Below are positions 1 to 11,077 of a stretch of DNA of 64,000 nucleotides, in pieces (the first letter of the stretch is position 1; every line of letters begins with the position of its first letter). The stretch comes from Trametopsis cervina (taxonomy: Eukaryota > Basidiomycota > Agaricomycetes > Polyporales > Irpicaceae): positions 870,638 to 934,637 of the forward strand of contig MU278351.1 of assembly GCA_022385755.1 (NCBI GenBank), read 5' to 3'. The translations under genes were made by a program, and so were the position numbers. The notes below the pieces were generated by a model that worked only from the letters and a program-made list of their open reading frames with translations, ran no database searches and was not told where the DNA came from.

Positions 1-857
1 TCTCAGGGAAATATTTTCAGTGGGGTTCCTGCGCCGGATAGGGAGATGAAGAGGTGGGAAAGTAAACTGTCTGAGATAGCTGGACCCTTGCACCTCACTG
101 CGAAGTATGATCTTGACGGCCTTCACTCGCGCCTTTCAGACGTACTTGAGGCTTTCTGGCCGACATACCTGCATGATTGGACCCAGAGGTCGCAAACCCT
201 CGTGGATTGGCGGCTGCCTGTCCTCGGGGAGCTCACAACGCTGGATTTTTACCTCCGGCCAAACCCTTGTGAGTACCTTCACATCCCTTCGGTACAATTC
301 TCTATGCCGGTCATAAGACTTATTTTCCCATAGGGAGAGCGCTAGAATTAGCACTCAGTACTGGCATCCCAAGAGTGCTTCCTGCTGCATACTACGACCT
401 CCACATTTACTTTTCAGAGCGGCCGTGGTCATGGGAGAAGGAGAATGATTGCTTTACAGCTTCCCAAATATGGCGATTCGTAGAAGGAAGGGAGCTGTTG
501 AGCTCCTCAGTGACATACCTTATGACAGTCACCCTTCCACTAGAGATCAAGCGCCAGTATGAAGGCGAATGTACGCAGAGTCAAGTCTGCCAAGCGGGGA
601 AAGACAGCTTGCTCAAGATGTTCGATAGTCACGCACGACGGAGCGAGATGCTTGCCGATCCGTTGCAGGGCCTCTGGATTATGATGGAGGACGTACGGAA
701 GGAAGTAGATAAGACGACCATGTGCGCCGAGTGCGGAGTTCGCGCTCGTAAGGTCCTTAAGGGTTTCAGGATATACCTGTGGCTGGAGCTGCCGTTCTAT
801 TTTCAGGTCGAGAAGAGAAAGAAAGGATTCAATTATGGATATGAGCGGTTCATGTGA
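1..857 (+). CDS. BTB/POZ-domain protein, 5' end missing
   Basis: Two exons are visible, 1..268 (open from the window edge) and 334..857, joined by a 65-nt intron (GTGAGT donor, CCATAG acceptor) that keeps phase through a Trp codon. The first exon holds the helical part that follows a BTB fold (pattern LHLTAKYDLDGL), and the second begins with RALELALSTGIPRVLPAA, which is characteristic of the large basidiomycete family of BTB proteins. A Cys pair (CAEC) lies near the C terminus. In this family BTB domains mediate protein-protein contact, often as Cullin-3 adaptors; the specific partner here cannot be read from sequence. The N-terminal half, including the core BTB strands, lies outside the window, so the true start is unknown. 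An acceptor-like TTTTCAG at 15-20 could make 21 the exon start instead. Confidence 0.75.
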
Positions 858-1321
858 ATGCTGCTGTTCATGTTACGTTAGACATTAATATTCTCATCGA
901 AGCTCGCGTCAGTCCTCGAACATCGTCTGCTCATCGTCCATAACAAAACAATCTTTACGGAACGACTAGTTGATCTTGATTTCAATGCCGGGTTTTCTGT
1001 AGGCGTAGGTACTGCGTAGGTACTATACAAGGGCCTGGCCAGGCTAATTAGCGTGTGGTAGTCACCTGATCCGTCGATCGCTATAAGATTGGTTTGGGCG
1101 GCAAACAATTTGGCAGAAAGCCTGACCGCCACAATTTCGCGCCTCTCTTCACGCCTTCCTACACAAAAGTTATACCTGCAGACTTCACTGGCACCCGTGC
1201 GTATGAAATCTGCTCATTCTATGCGATCCCGCTGACCGATTGTAATGACACCTCAGCCCAACATAATACAAGGATCGCAAAGCCCTATTATTTTGCAGGG
1301 AGCGGCTCCAGAACCATCTGA
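858..1321. other. Intergenic stretch, no gene seen
   Basis: This gap lies between the BTB stop and the proposed first exon of the F-box gene. Only short unsupported reading frames on both strands are present. It should hold the promoter of the F-box gene, but no clear TATA element is visible. Confidence 0.6.
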
Positions 1322-3216
1322 ATGCTTAAGCAGTCCGTCGCCACAGTGCTGAGGTATTTAGACAGTTCTCCAAGTTGATTTATGCTTCTTGAACCGTGTC
1401 TGCTACTTTCTACAGTGTTTTAACCGGCGTGCCCCCAAATACAGGCATTTCCTCCGAGTACGATTTGAAGGATAACCCTTGGGTCCCGCCGAAGGATGGA
1501 CGCTGCGTTATCAACGAGCTCCCCACCGAACTACTGTCTTACATATTCGAGCTTGGTGCCGTAGCGCAGAAAGAGGCGCATGGCCACGCTGACGATGACG
1601 ACGACGAGGATGACCGTTCATTCGACTCCCTCTCGCACAGCTCTTCCGGCTCTTCGTTCTTCGACCGGAAGCTACCATTCGAGCTCCTCGTATCGCGCAT
1701 ATGTCGACAGTGGCGCGAGGTGGCGACCGGATTACCCGTCCTGTGGACGACTTTGACGTTCGAGAATCCGCTGAACAACTTCGAACAGCAGCGGGTCTAC
1801 CTTGAACGTGCGAAGGGTGCCCCACTAGACATATCGATAGACTGCACCTTTGAAGAAGATGAGGACCCCGAAGAACACGATGCACTCAATATGGACATTG
1901 GCCGCAGTGAATCCCGTGTCTACAAAGAGATCAAGCAGGTCCTCGAGATGATTGCCCCTCACATCTCGCATTGGCATTCCTTCGAGGTGATGGTCTCACA
2001 TTACCTTCTAATGCAGCTGGTTCTGGAGACTCTCGCATCCGCATCCGAAGGCGCCCCGCTTCTCGAAGTTCTCCTTCTATACCACTACGAAGACGGCCCA
2101 GACGACATGAACACCGCCACGTTCCAGCCCGCCACACTAAAAGTACAAGATTTTGTGCTCTTCAACAATAGGGCGCCGAAGCTCGCGCATGTTGCATTGT
2201 GGGGTGTGCATCTGAACTGGGGGAAAAGTACCTTCTTGTCTGGTCTACACGAACTCGAACTGGCCTATCATGCCCCGGACGTTCGTCCGTCATATCAAGA
2301 GTTTCTAAGCATACTCAAGGCGAGTCCTGAGCTTGTGACCCTCACGCTCTGCGAAAGCGGGCCCTCCGGTGGACCTGTCGAATGGCTCGCAAGCGTCACC
2401 AACGACTCGATGGATGCCGGGCAGAGCGCATCAAACAGCGATTCACCCACAACGACATACACCCTCTCTTCCCTGCGTAACCTCGTCCTCGCCTACCTCC
2501 CCGCAAATTACATCACCCAACTGCTCGAGCGCCTCCCCATGCCCTCTCTCACCTCCCTCGCGCTCGATTTCGACGACGACGATTCCCAGAAATACGACGC
2601 CTTCCTCGAAAAACTAGCCTTGCCCCATCCCGCCGGCGGCGCAAACAGCAGATCGCTCTTATCCGGCTTGGAAGCCCTCAAGCTCAGCGGCCTGCGCGTG
2701 CGGAATCGCACCACCATCTTCCGCGCCGGACTCGCGCTGAAGAACTTACGCCAGCTCAACCTCGACGTGGACGAGGTCGACGTCGACTGGGTCGAGATGC
2801 TCATAGAGCCACAGGATTTCGCGCCCGACGTAGCGGGCATCGAGGGATATACCCTCCCGCCAGATCTGGTGCTATGCCCTGAGCTGACGCTCTTCACGGT
2901 GACGGGTCTGTACGGGGATACGATCCGCGCCTTGATCGAGGCGCGCAAGGAGGCGGGGCACCCGCTCGTGGAGTTATACGTGAACGAGGACGACAACCTG
3001 AACGAAGACGACGTGAAGTGGATCAGGGAGAACGTGGAAGTGTTTGAGTACTTCCAGGGGAGCGAGAGCGGGGATGGCGAGGATGTGTTCGTGGATTTGG
3101 ACGAGGACGAGTGGGAGGAGGGGTTCAATGGCGCTGGGGAGTTTGATTATGAGGACATGGAGGATGTGGAGGATGAGATGGACGACGATGAGGGGGAATG
3201 GACAGACGAAGATTAG
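1322..3216 (+). CDS. F-box-like domain protein with acidic tail
   Basis: The large exon 1416..3216 is open but has no ATG before about residue 165 and is preceded by an in-frame stop at 1390-1392, so an upstream coding exon is needed. ATG at 1322 with exon 1322..1353, a 62-nt intron and acceptor TTCTACAG gives a phase-correct join; the donor GTATTT is weak. The product is about 610 aa. Near residues 35-85 it has an F-box-like segment (INELPTELLSYIFELGA, then VSRICRQWREVATGLPVLW), followed by leucine-rich stretches and a very Asp/Glu-rich C terminus. F-box proteins normally link substrates to SCF ubiquitin ligases through Skp1. Agaricomycetes carry large families of this type with mostly unknown targets. 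Residues 60-70 contain an extra run of acidic residues inside the domain. Confidence 0.75.
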
Positions 3217-3449
3217 AGGTAGTCTACCATATGCTCAACTTTAAATGTACTTGTATGTTCTCCACTCGTGCACTACGTTAAACACGTCGAATCCCATTGA
3301 TTCATCCCGGCCAAGAAAATAGTATATCTTCAAGGGCGGTGACGGCCTTACAACACGAGGTATGGAAACATGTCACAGTGGGACTATTGCGTTCAAGGCA
3401 AAGTATACGTTGGCTGGATTTCTTTGTATATATGTATGTTTTTACATTT

Positions 3450-4771
3450 TTACATTTCTACTTCATCGTTGGTGGATGATCCCTCAGCTCCATCATCGAC
3501 CTGGATATCAGATGGTGCGTTCAAGCCCTCCTCAGAAGGTACTGTGGTCGCGCTGGAGGGATGGTTCGATGCAATTCTCGACGACGGCCCTGCCTCGTCG
3601 TTGTGATCATTATCGTTATCGTCGTTATCGTCGCTGTCTTCGATGTTGCCTTCGCGATTGTTGCCGAGGAAGTCGTTAAACAAGTCGAAGAAGCCATTGA
3701 ACTCTTTATAGATGTCCTCCAGGGACTCTTCCGCGAAGCCATGATCAACAGCCTCGTCTGCATCGCGGAGAGCAGCAAGCATTTCAGAAGCGAATTCGTC
3801 GAGGCGTCGGTAGAGGACCGCTTCTTCGCTTTCTTCTTCCTCATCATCGCCAACCAGGGTTTCTTCGTCGTCTTCAGAGGGCGTTTCGTGATACCAGTAG
3901 CTGTGATAAAATCCAGGCGCTTCCCAGAAGTGCACGGGGGTGTCATTATTGAAGTCATAGTCGTCGTAGTCGTCATCGTCGTCTTCGTCCAGCGGGTAGT
4001 AGCCGTCGCACAGCAAACAGCCGTCTTCGTCCAGCGAGTAGTCGTCGTCCAGCGGGTCGTCATCATAAAGCGAGTCTTGCTCTTCCTTGTCATAGTCGAT
4101 AAAGTCGTAAGGATACCAGGGGTCGAGGGCATGTTCAGGTTCTTGCCAAACATAGACGAACCGGTCGTCCTTGTCGTCGGCCAGCGACGCATCTTCATCA
4201 CCATCAGTAACAGTGTCTTCGGTATCTTCAGCATTGAGAGGTTCTTGCCCCTCGACGACCTCGAGGATATCCAGCGAAGAGGCCTGAGACGGTCGCGTCA
4301 GCAGTGACCAGAGGCTGACAGAGGAGGGGTACTTACATAGTACATAGCATAAGTCAGAGCGGCAATAGTGCCGATACAGATCAAGCATTGTTGGATGTAG
4401 GGCCGGGCAAGAGTAGGGGAGCCAGCGGCGCGGGAGCTCTTCACAAAGATGTTGATGAAGTCGACCGACAGCCGAGCAGGGGTGAAGTGGTCGATGTCAG
4501 CCAAGGAAAGAAGGCTGACACGGAGAGTGTGGGAGAGGGTGTCGTACATCCGAGCCCCGACAGAGCATAGGGACGACAACAGGGACGTGTGGAGGTCTTC
4601 GACGAGGGTGAAAGTCGAACCAAAACCGAAACCGAGACCAGAAACAGCGGAGGCAACGACGCCAGCCGCGAAGCCATACCGAATAGCGACACTCAAGACT
4701 TCCAGGGAAGGAACGAACGAGGTGCCGCGTGTGGTATAGCGGGGGGAGTTATCGACGAGTGAACTAGTCAT
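3450..4771 (-). CDS. Membrane-anchored, strongly acidic unknown protein
   Basis: Two exons, 4771..4337 and 4283..3450, are joined at phase 0 across a 53-nt intron (GTAAGT...CTCAG). The product is 422 aa. I do not recognise the family. The N-terminal 145 residues contain hydrophobic segments, one Gly/Ala/Val-rich near residues 28-55 and another near 128-145 (CIGTIAALTYAMYY), with an amphipathic stretch between. The remaining 277 residues are highly acidic, with Asp runs and repeated Leu-Asp-Glu-Asp units, ending in a Ser-rich tail. A membrane-anchored protein with an acidic tail is a fair description; a calcium-binding or chaperone-like role would be speculation. The GAC/GAT-rich stretch produces long false antisense frames on the plus strand. 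The gene is convergent with the F-box gene, 233 nt apart. Confidence 0.7.
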
Positions 4772-5938
4772 GACCGGGAGGGGAGATGCATGTCCGTGGT
4801 GGGGGTAACTGAAGAAGAGGGGATGTTGGACTTTGCGTTGGATTTATACCGCGCTGGGCTGACGTGCAAGCCTCCGCCGAATTGGGTGTCTTCGATGGAT
4901 GTTCATAGAAGACACCCATTTTGGCGAACGACCTGGTTCGCTCGACCGGTTTTGGGCTAATCGTGCAGTGAGCGCTTCCGTTACGGCTTCTGAATTATAC
5001 TGCACCGTCAGCCAACACCCGAGTGGACTAGAAGGATGACCTTTTGGTTGTACTGCCTTAGATCTGTATCGCAATACAAGGTCCACATTGATTAGCTGGA
5101 CGCAATGACACCATAGTGTCGAGAATACTCACAGAGACTCAAACAATAATTCAAGCTGAACAAAGCCCCTGTACAGCTGAAATCCGCTCTGAAGCACGAT
5201 ATCTTGACCGTCGCAGACGAAGGTGTATGTACGAGCCTCTGTTTCGCGAAACTATCATATGCATGCTTATCAGTGAAAGGATCGATGCATTCGAGGAGCT
5301 GTACGCACGCGACACGATCATACTAGCACCCAAACTCGATCGATAGCTTGCAACTCGCCTCGTCAGCCGAGCACAAAAAACATCCGCTTTCTGCGACAAC
5401 GATGATGACAACCGACTGCGCCGCTGGCCATACATCTGAGACAGGAGCAGGCGTGGGTCTGAGCGCTGTTCTCCCGCTTGCCTCCGGCAGACAACTGCAC
5501 AGGGCCAGCATACCGAGTGCATTCCTACAAGGGCGGATCAGTGTAAAAAACAAGACACCCAACGACGCAACACAGAACAAGGCCTGCGGAGCTGTCGTTC
5601 CGTTACCCAGACATCCGATAGCCACATCGTCGTCTTCGGTCGTCTTCAAGATGTTTTTGCATTTCGGTGTGTGTGATATACACCATTCATTAGGGTCGTT
5701 ACAGTAAGAGGGAAAATAATAAAGACTACGCATGCATGCGTGCGCGTGCCTGTAACAATACACCGTATTCGTCCACCGTGGACGCATGCTTGCTCTGCAA
5801 TTATGATATGATACACCTGCGTCGAGTAAAGTACACTGTCCTATGCTGCGCAACTCAGCACGGGGTAATACCGCTTTCACACCGATAAGCCGACTCACCG
5901 AATCTAACATCCGAAACACCTCCCCCGAAGGCAGATGC
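4772..5938. other. Intergenic stretch, no convincing gene
   Basis: The stretch holds the promoter of the acidic membrane protein gene and the 3' flank of the next minus-strand gene. A long minus-strand open frame (5323..6102) runs through part of it, but its translation lacks any recognisable domain, overlaps the real exon at its start in another frame and has no supporting splice signals. I count it as chance. Confidence 0.55.
4842..4848 (-). promoter_or_regulatory. TATA box candidate
   Basis: On the minus strand the sequence reads TATAAAT, about 71-77 nt upstream of the ATG at 4771. That spacing suits a TATA element with a short 5' leader. It is a single motif match and transcription start data would be needed to confirm it. 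Confidence 0.4.
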
Positions 5939-6785
5939 TTATGAGCCACCTTTGATCGGCACAGTCGACAGCCCGATGAGCACCTCGGGCAGGTCGTCTT
6001 TGTTTCTGTGTCTTTGTGAGGGCATCGTAACCATGACGGCGACCTGCACGTCCTGCCCCTCCGTGAGATCCTCAGAGGTCGCATTTGCGATGCTTGGCGC
6101 ATCTGAATGGACTGAAGGACGGCGATGATGTCGGCGGAACATGAAGTGCGATGATTCCTCAGCGTGTGGGGGGTCGGTGGTCGGTGGCGTGTCCTTGGTT
6201 TCGGCAGAGGGGAGGGTAGGGTCGTGTGCTATGCGTGCGGCGACGGGCTGGTGACGGCCAATTGTTAACGAGGCCGCACACTGTAGCAACTAACCCTACG
6301 TAGGATGAAGAACTCACAATAACGTCCTCCCATCCTTCATATTCCTCCATATCATTCTCATCATGCGAGCCGAGATGTACATCCCACAATTTCGGCTTCT
6401 CGCCAAAGTTTCTCTTGGGACCGAGTGCTTCGGGAGGTAGGAGGCCCAGCGCAATCTGCTGCTGGATTTGGAGACGGAAGCGGCGGCGGATGAGGAAGGA
6501 GCGCAGGACGATAGCGCACGAGACGGTCAGGAGGACGAAGAGCGTCGCCAAGAATGTCAAGCTATTCCCGCATCAAATATTGTGTCACAAGAAAAGAAAC
6601 GGCACGCAAGAAGGAAGTGCATAAGCGTCGTATTGCATCCGCAGTGTGTAAATAATACAGAAGATTACGCACAGGTACAGGGTAGACGAGGGCGCAGAGC
6701 CCGGATTGGAAGGAGCGGCGGTGTTGGTCGCCGTAGACGAGGGCGACTCTGTCAGCCCAGGCGGAAGCGAGGAAGTAGCTGACAT
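5939..6785 (-). CDS. Small single-pass membrane protein, unknown function
   Basis: Three exons, 6785..6673, 6561..6318 and 6247..5939, join in phase: introns of 111 nt (GTGCGT donor) and 70 nt (GTGAGT donor, with a CGTTAAC branch-like site before the CACCAG acceptor). The product is 221 aa. After a Ser/Thr/Pro-rich N terminus of about 35 residues comes one hydrophobic segment (LATLFVLLTVSCAIVL), then a basic stop-transfer stretch (RRRFRLQ). A conserved-looking cytosolic part follows (PKRNFGEKPKLWDVHL, GWEDV), and the tail is low-complexity. This pattern is consistent with a basidiomycete-conserved membrane protein of unknown role; I assign no function. An alternative acceptor at 6281 also keeps phase but would make a 37-nt intron, which is too short to prefer. 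Confidence 0.65.
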
Positions 6786-8125
6786 GACGGGGGTGTGTTC
6801 AGGACGAGGACGAGGAGACGGAGGTCAGTAGCATGTAGAAGAGTGGGAGGCCAAAAAGAAAGACGGTGGAACGAAGCAGCCTGTGTTCGCTCAAGTAACC
6901 GGAAGCAGGTGGGGGTCCAAGGCTCGCACAGGCTTCAGCAGGCGCAGCAGTTGCATGATCTCCCGCGTCAGCGCCTCTGACTCATTCCAGACGTTCGCTC
7001 ACTTCGGCTGCAGATGGCGTCCATCCATCCACATCTTATCACTCCCGCCTGCTGCGCATCCCCGCGCTGTGAAACAAACAGTCTCAGGGGGATATATTAG
7101 AGCTTGCGATGCCCGCTTTCTCTGTGATTTTATACACTGAATATCGTCCGTCGCTCGCATGTATGGCATGCCGAATTGCAATCTGTTAGGTACATCTTTT
7201 ACAACTTCGCCAACAGCAGATGGGGAACTTGATTTTGAACATGTCTTTGACATCTCACCGGGGCTGTGTCGTCGAGACCAGTAAGCAATACCGGGCGCAG
7301 TGGGCGCACTGGTATTTATACCCACACTCCCGCACTCGCCGTACTGCGGCGAGCTAACTGTATCACAAGACCAAAGCCCCTCAATCGACCAACGAACAAA
7401 AGTAAAGTCAATTCGAATTTCTTTTGCATTGCGTTTCGTCTTTCAGCCGCGTAGTAATTAGTTGTGTGTTGGTACCCTACGGTGGCCTCTGGCCAGTACT
7501 TTCTGTCTGCTGCTGTCTGGTCCGGTCTGCCTGACCGACCGGGGATATATCTGCGCCCATCATACTGAAAATAAAAATAGTCGTAAAAAGGTGGAGGCCA
7601 AGGAAGTGAAGTGGAGTGAAGTGTGGTGGAAAAAATGCGAGATGAGGTGAGAATTGGAAGAGGAAGAGGAAAGAAGAGAGGAGAAGAACAAGACGATATC
7701 AGATGCCGAGAGGGGAAAAGGCGCAGAACGAAGTGACGGGAAACGGAGGCGTAACAATGTGGCGGAAATGATAAGATGCCAGGGGAGAAGAGAGGCCCAA
7801 AGGGGCCGAGTGTGAAGTGAACAACGTCGGTGGAACCTGCGTGCGCGCGCCCATATTCTATTGCGAGCGTTGAAGAGAAAGAGACGAGAAGAGTCCAACT
7901 TTAAGATAAGACGTAAGAAAGCAAGGTCGACCAAGGGAGTGTGGGAGCCGCAGAACTCGACGCGAGCGGGCAGAAGGCAAAGAGGATGCGTCCCTCGTCT
8001 ATCAGAGAGAGGGGGCGCCGCCATCGGGAGAGACCAATGAATAAGGACCAAGGAAGAGATAAACGGAACAAGTCGAGAGACAAAAGGCGCACTCAACACG
8101 AGGCGGGTATGGAGGCGGGCACGCG
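6786..8125. other. Intergenic stretch, no gene seen
   Basis: About 1.3 kb between the small membrane protein (reading away on the minus strand) and the Tcp11-type gene end. It includes a purine-rich tract around 7600-7720 on the plus strand. The purine skew alone keeps the opposite-strand frame 7560..8099 open; no domain or splice-supported gene is visible. Confidence 0.55.
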
Positions 8126-11077
8126 CTACCGCGCGGACGGCTCAGAGTCGGATATCGACGTAAGCGCAAGTGTCCTCGAGAGCGTGTTCGTGGAGCTCGC
8201 TTTCAGAAACCCGGGTTGCGCGTATAGTGCGCCGTACACGTTCAGATGGATGCCCACGAGCTTGCCTAGGCGGTCCGCGAGGTGTCGGATTTCGGGGAGC
8301 AGCGGCTCGAGCCCCAGGCCCACCGCGATGTCTGCGGGCGGTGGGCTTGCCTTTCGCTGAGGTACGGTTGTCGACGTCGCAGCTGGCGGAGGAGAGGGGA
8401 CGAGGGCCACGGGAGCAGGAACAGCGGGCTGTGGAGAGGGAGAGACGGTGGTGGGGGCGGTCGGGGGCGTGGCCGGTGCGAGGAGCTTAGAGAGCACCAT
8501 CTCCTCCACAACACGTTTTATCCTCTTCTTCATAAGACCGCTGAGGGGTGAGTTAGCCCGTAGGTTCGAGTCTGTCCAGCTCGTCGCCAGCTTGAGCATG
8601 TTACCGTCCGGCGATCGTGCAGGGAGCGATCGATCCTGCGAGCCAGCACTCGAGCTCGAGGCTCGCTGCGCCGACGACGCGCGCACAACGAGCTGCAGAA
8701 CAACGTCGCTAATCCCGTCCCGCCAGTGTTGCTCGTCGCGACCGCTCGAGCCTTTCACGAAACAGAGCCCGAGGCGCGAGGGCCCGATCTCCCACATCTC
8801 CTTCTTCAGCGCAAGCATGTCGTCGGTGGTAATGACGGGGGCCTTGTTCGTCTTTGCCGACGCACCAGTATGTACCAGTTGTCTGTACAGCATCAGGAGC
8901 ATGTACAAGGCCGTGTAGTCCGCGGCATCGTTCCGGAGAGTAGTCAGACGGAGGTGATCGAGATAGAGCGTCTCGGGGTATCCTTTCGAGCTATGTGATG
9001 ATGTAGACGGCAGCGGGCGCGGACTCGATGGCGGTGAGTTCGCAGGCGTTGAGGCTGTGGATGAGATAGACGGCAGAGGTGTAGGCGGGTCAAACACGAG
9101 GTTCACGATGGCGCGCGTCGCGGCCATTTGCATCTGCACAGTTCGGGCACTCTTTAGGAACGTATTCAGTATCGACTTTGGCTGTATCAACGGCTGCAGT
9201 GCGAGTTCTTCCCAAGCAGTCTGGAGCCACTGCCTCGTCCCGCTGAGCGTCAGCGGCGCCTGAGGCTGGGTACTCGGACCAGGTTTCGAGGACGACGGAG
9301 CAGCAGGAGCTGTTTTCTCCTGGAACATCTTGAGCTCAAACTGCGCGGCGGAGTGGACGAGATACGGGCGGAGCGTTTGGAGCTGATGGTTGGCTACGTC
9401 CTGTGTGCGCGCGAGACCGCAAAAACAAAAGCATGTGGTTTTAATACATCAGCAAACCCCGTGCGCGACAGACCCAAACATAACAATGAACAATCTAGTC
9501 GCTCAATTCGCTAGCTCGCATGCTCGTCAGGAACGCGGCGACACGCAGAAGCGGGCCGCGGCAGAGCTTTTAGAAGATATAGAGGCGAATATATGAGGGC
9601 GGATGCCAGGTACTCACCAGCTTCATCAGTTCCATGATCTCAAAGCACATCCGTATCGCCCGTACTGCGTCATTCTTCGTGCCTGTTCCGCCTGGCCCGC
9701 AGCTCTTCGCGAGGCCTACCATCTGGTCCACGGCGTGATCGCGCATGGGGGCGCAGTAGCAACGAATGATGTCGCCGATGGCCTGGAAAACGCCTGAGGG
9801 ATCAAACAAACCGTGGCCAATTTCTTGCTGGATAAGATCAATATCAAGAATCGAGCGGAGATAGGAGACGTGGGACGCATTTTGCTGGTAGTGAGGGTGG
9901 AGGAGAACGGGGTGAAGGGCGGTTAGAGGCGCGGATGGTGTGGTCGGAGGGGGTGTTGAGGTGGCTGGAACAGGCGCCGACGGACGTGGTTCAACAACGG
10001 GCTGTATTATGGACACAAGCACTTCAAGGAGCTCTGTCAGCAGGGGCTTCAGGCGTGAGGGCATACGAACTGTGGAAAAGCTTCCCGACGCTGTGTATGC
10101 GCGAATGGGCTTGTCAACTGGCATGGGTATAGAGCTGCAAACGCAGCGGCGTTCAATCGGCTTGCCGTTCGCATCTAGCGTCGTGCAGGTGCATCCGTTC
10201 TCGAGCTCGCGGACGATGGCTACCCAGTAGCTTTCTGCAATATTACGTTTTCTGGGACTGAAGGTTGGTCGGAATTGCAGCCCGGGGTCGAACAAGAGAT
10301 CATGGCCTGCATAGGGCGGGAAGAAGAGCATGTAAATACGTCGCGCGACCATAGGAGAAGCAACAATGAACTGTACGCACGAAGTTGTGGGTTGCGAAGA
10401 ATCGCCTCAAGGTCTAGCTCCTTTAACGTCTCACGGTTGATAGGGGGCGAATGTGGTGGTACATGCGTGTATGACTGGGCGGGTGGGGTTGCTTCGATGG
10501 GCGAGACGGGAAGAGACTGCGAGACTCGCTTGGGGGTAGGCTCAGGGGACGATTTACGCGTCTCAACGGCAGAGACAACGTCGTTATCTGCGACGACTGC
10601 CGCGCGGGTATGACGGGCGAACCTGCGAGGAGAGAACGGCACACCAGAGTAGAGCACGCGCGCCCGTCTAACCTTGCGGGGAGAAGGAGGCATGGACGGT
10701 ATCTCGACCCGCGGCCGCTTCGGCCTCGACGGTCCCTCTTGGCGGTCGACGCTTGCAAACGAAGGCTGGGGTGATGATGCACCTGCTACCGCACATGCTG
10801 CAGGGCTGGACGAGCGGGTGGTGGAGGACGATGCAGGCTGGTGCCAAATGCGATGGTGGTGGGGAACGAGTAGCCAGGCGGCAGGTGCGGCATGCACCTC
10901 TGGAGCATCTGTGGGTATCCTTGGCGTTGCAGATGGGTCGAGGCGGAGGGCATCTGGGTGGCCGCCGTCTGGCGGGGGCGGGCGATCTGCGGCGGGGTCG
11001 TCGAGGTCGACGGGGTCTGCCTTGCGCTTTCTGCTCAGGGCATGGAGGGACTTTGGCTCATTCGGACAGTCTTCCAT
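8126..11077 (-). CDS. Tcp11/Sok1-family protein
   Basis: Three exons, 11077..10381, 10306..9618 and 9400..8126, join in phase (introns of 74 and 217 nt) to give 886 aa. The N-terminal 230 residues are Pro/Ser-rich and basic with NLS-like runs (SRKRK, RPKRPR). The Tcp11 domain starts after REILRN-like spacing and includes GHGLFDPSGVFQAIGDII, CAPMRDHAVDQM and DVANHQLQTLRPYLV, which are hallmarks of the family (yeast Sok1, mammalian TCP11). Yeast Sok1 is a high-copy suppressor of loss of protein kinase A activity, so a link to cAMP/PKA signalling is known for the family; here it is inferred. The start is uncertain: ATG at 11077 follows a pyrimidine-rich leader, but an in-frame ATG about 65 nt upstream is possible. 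The 217-nt intron is long for this genome. Confidence 0.9.

Noticed and set aside
2508..3128. 206-codon Ser-rich minus-strand frame
   Set aside because: Antisense to the acidic end of the F-box protein; composition follows from the opposite strand.
3561..4307. 248-codon plus-strand frame rich in Val and Ile
   Set aside because: It is the antisense shadow of the Asp/Glu codons of the acidic membrane protein; the minus-strand gene has a phase-correct intron and a TATA candidate.
5323..6102. 259-codon minus-strand frame
   Set aside because: No domain, overlaps the last exon of the small membrane protein gene in another frame, and has no splice support.
7560..8099. 179-codon minus-strand frame
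   Set aside because: Stays open because the plus strand is purine-rich here; translation is Ser/Leu/Pro/Arg low-complexity with no homology I recognise.
8126..9328. Separate 400-aa gene starting at ATG 9328
   Set aside because: The frame extends upstream to the acceptor at 9401 and encodes DVANHQLQTLRPYL, core of the Tcp11 domain, so it is the third exon of one gene.
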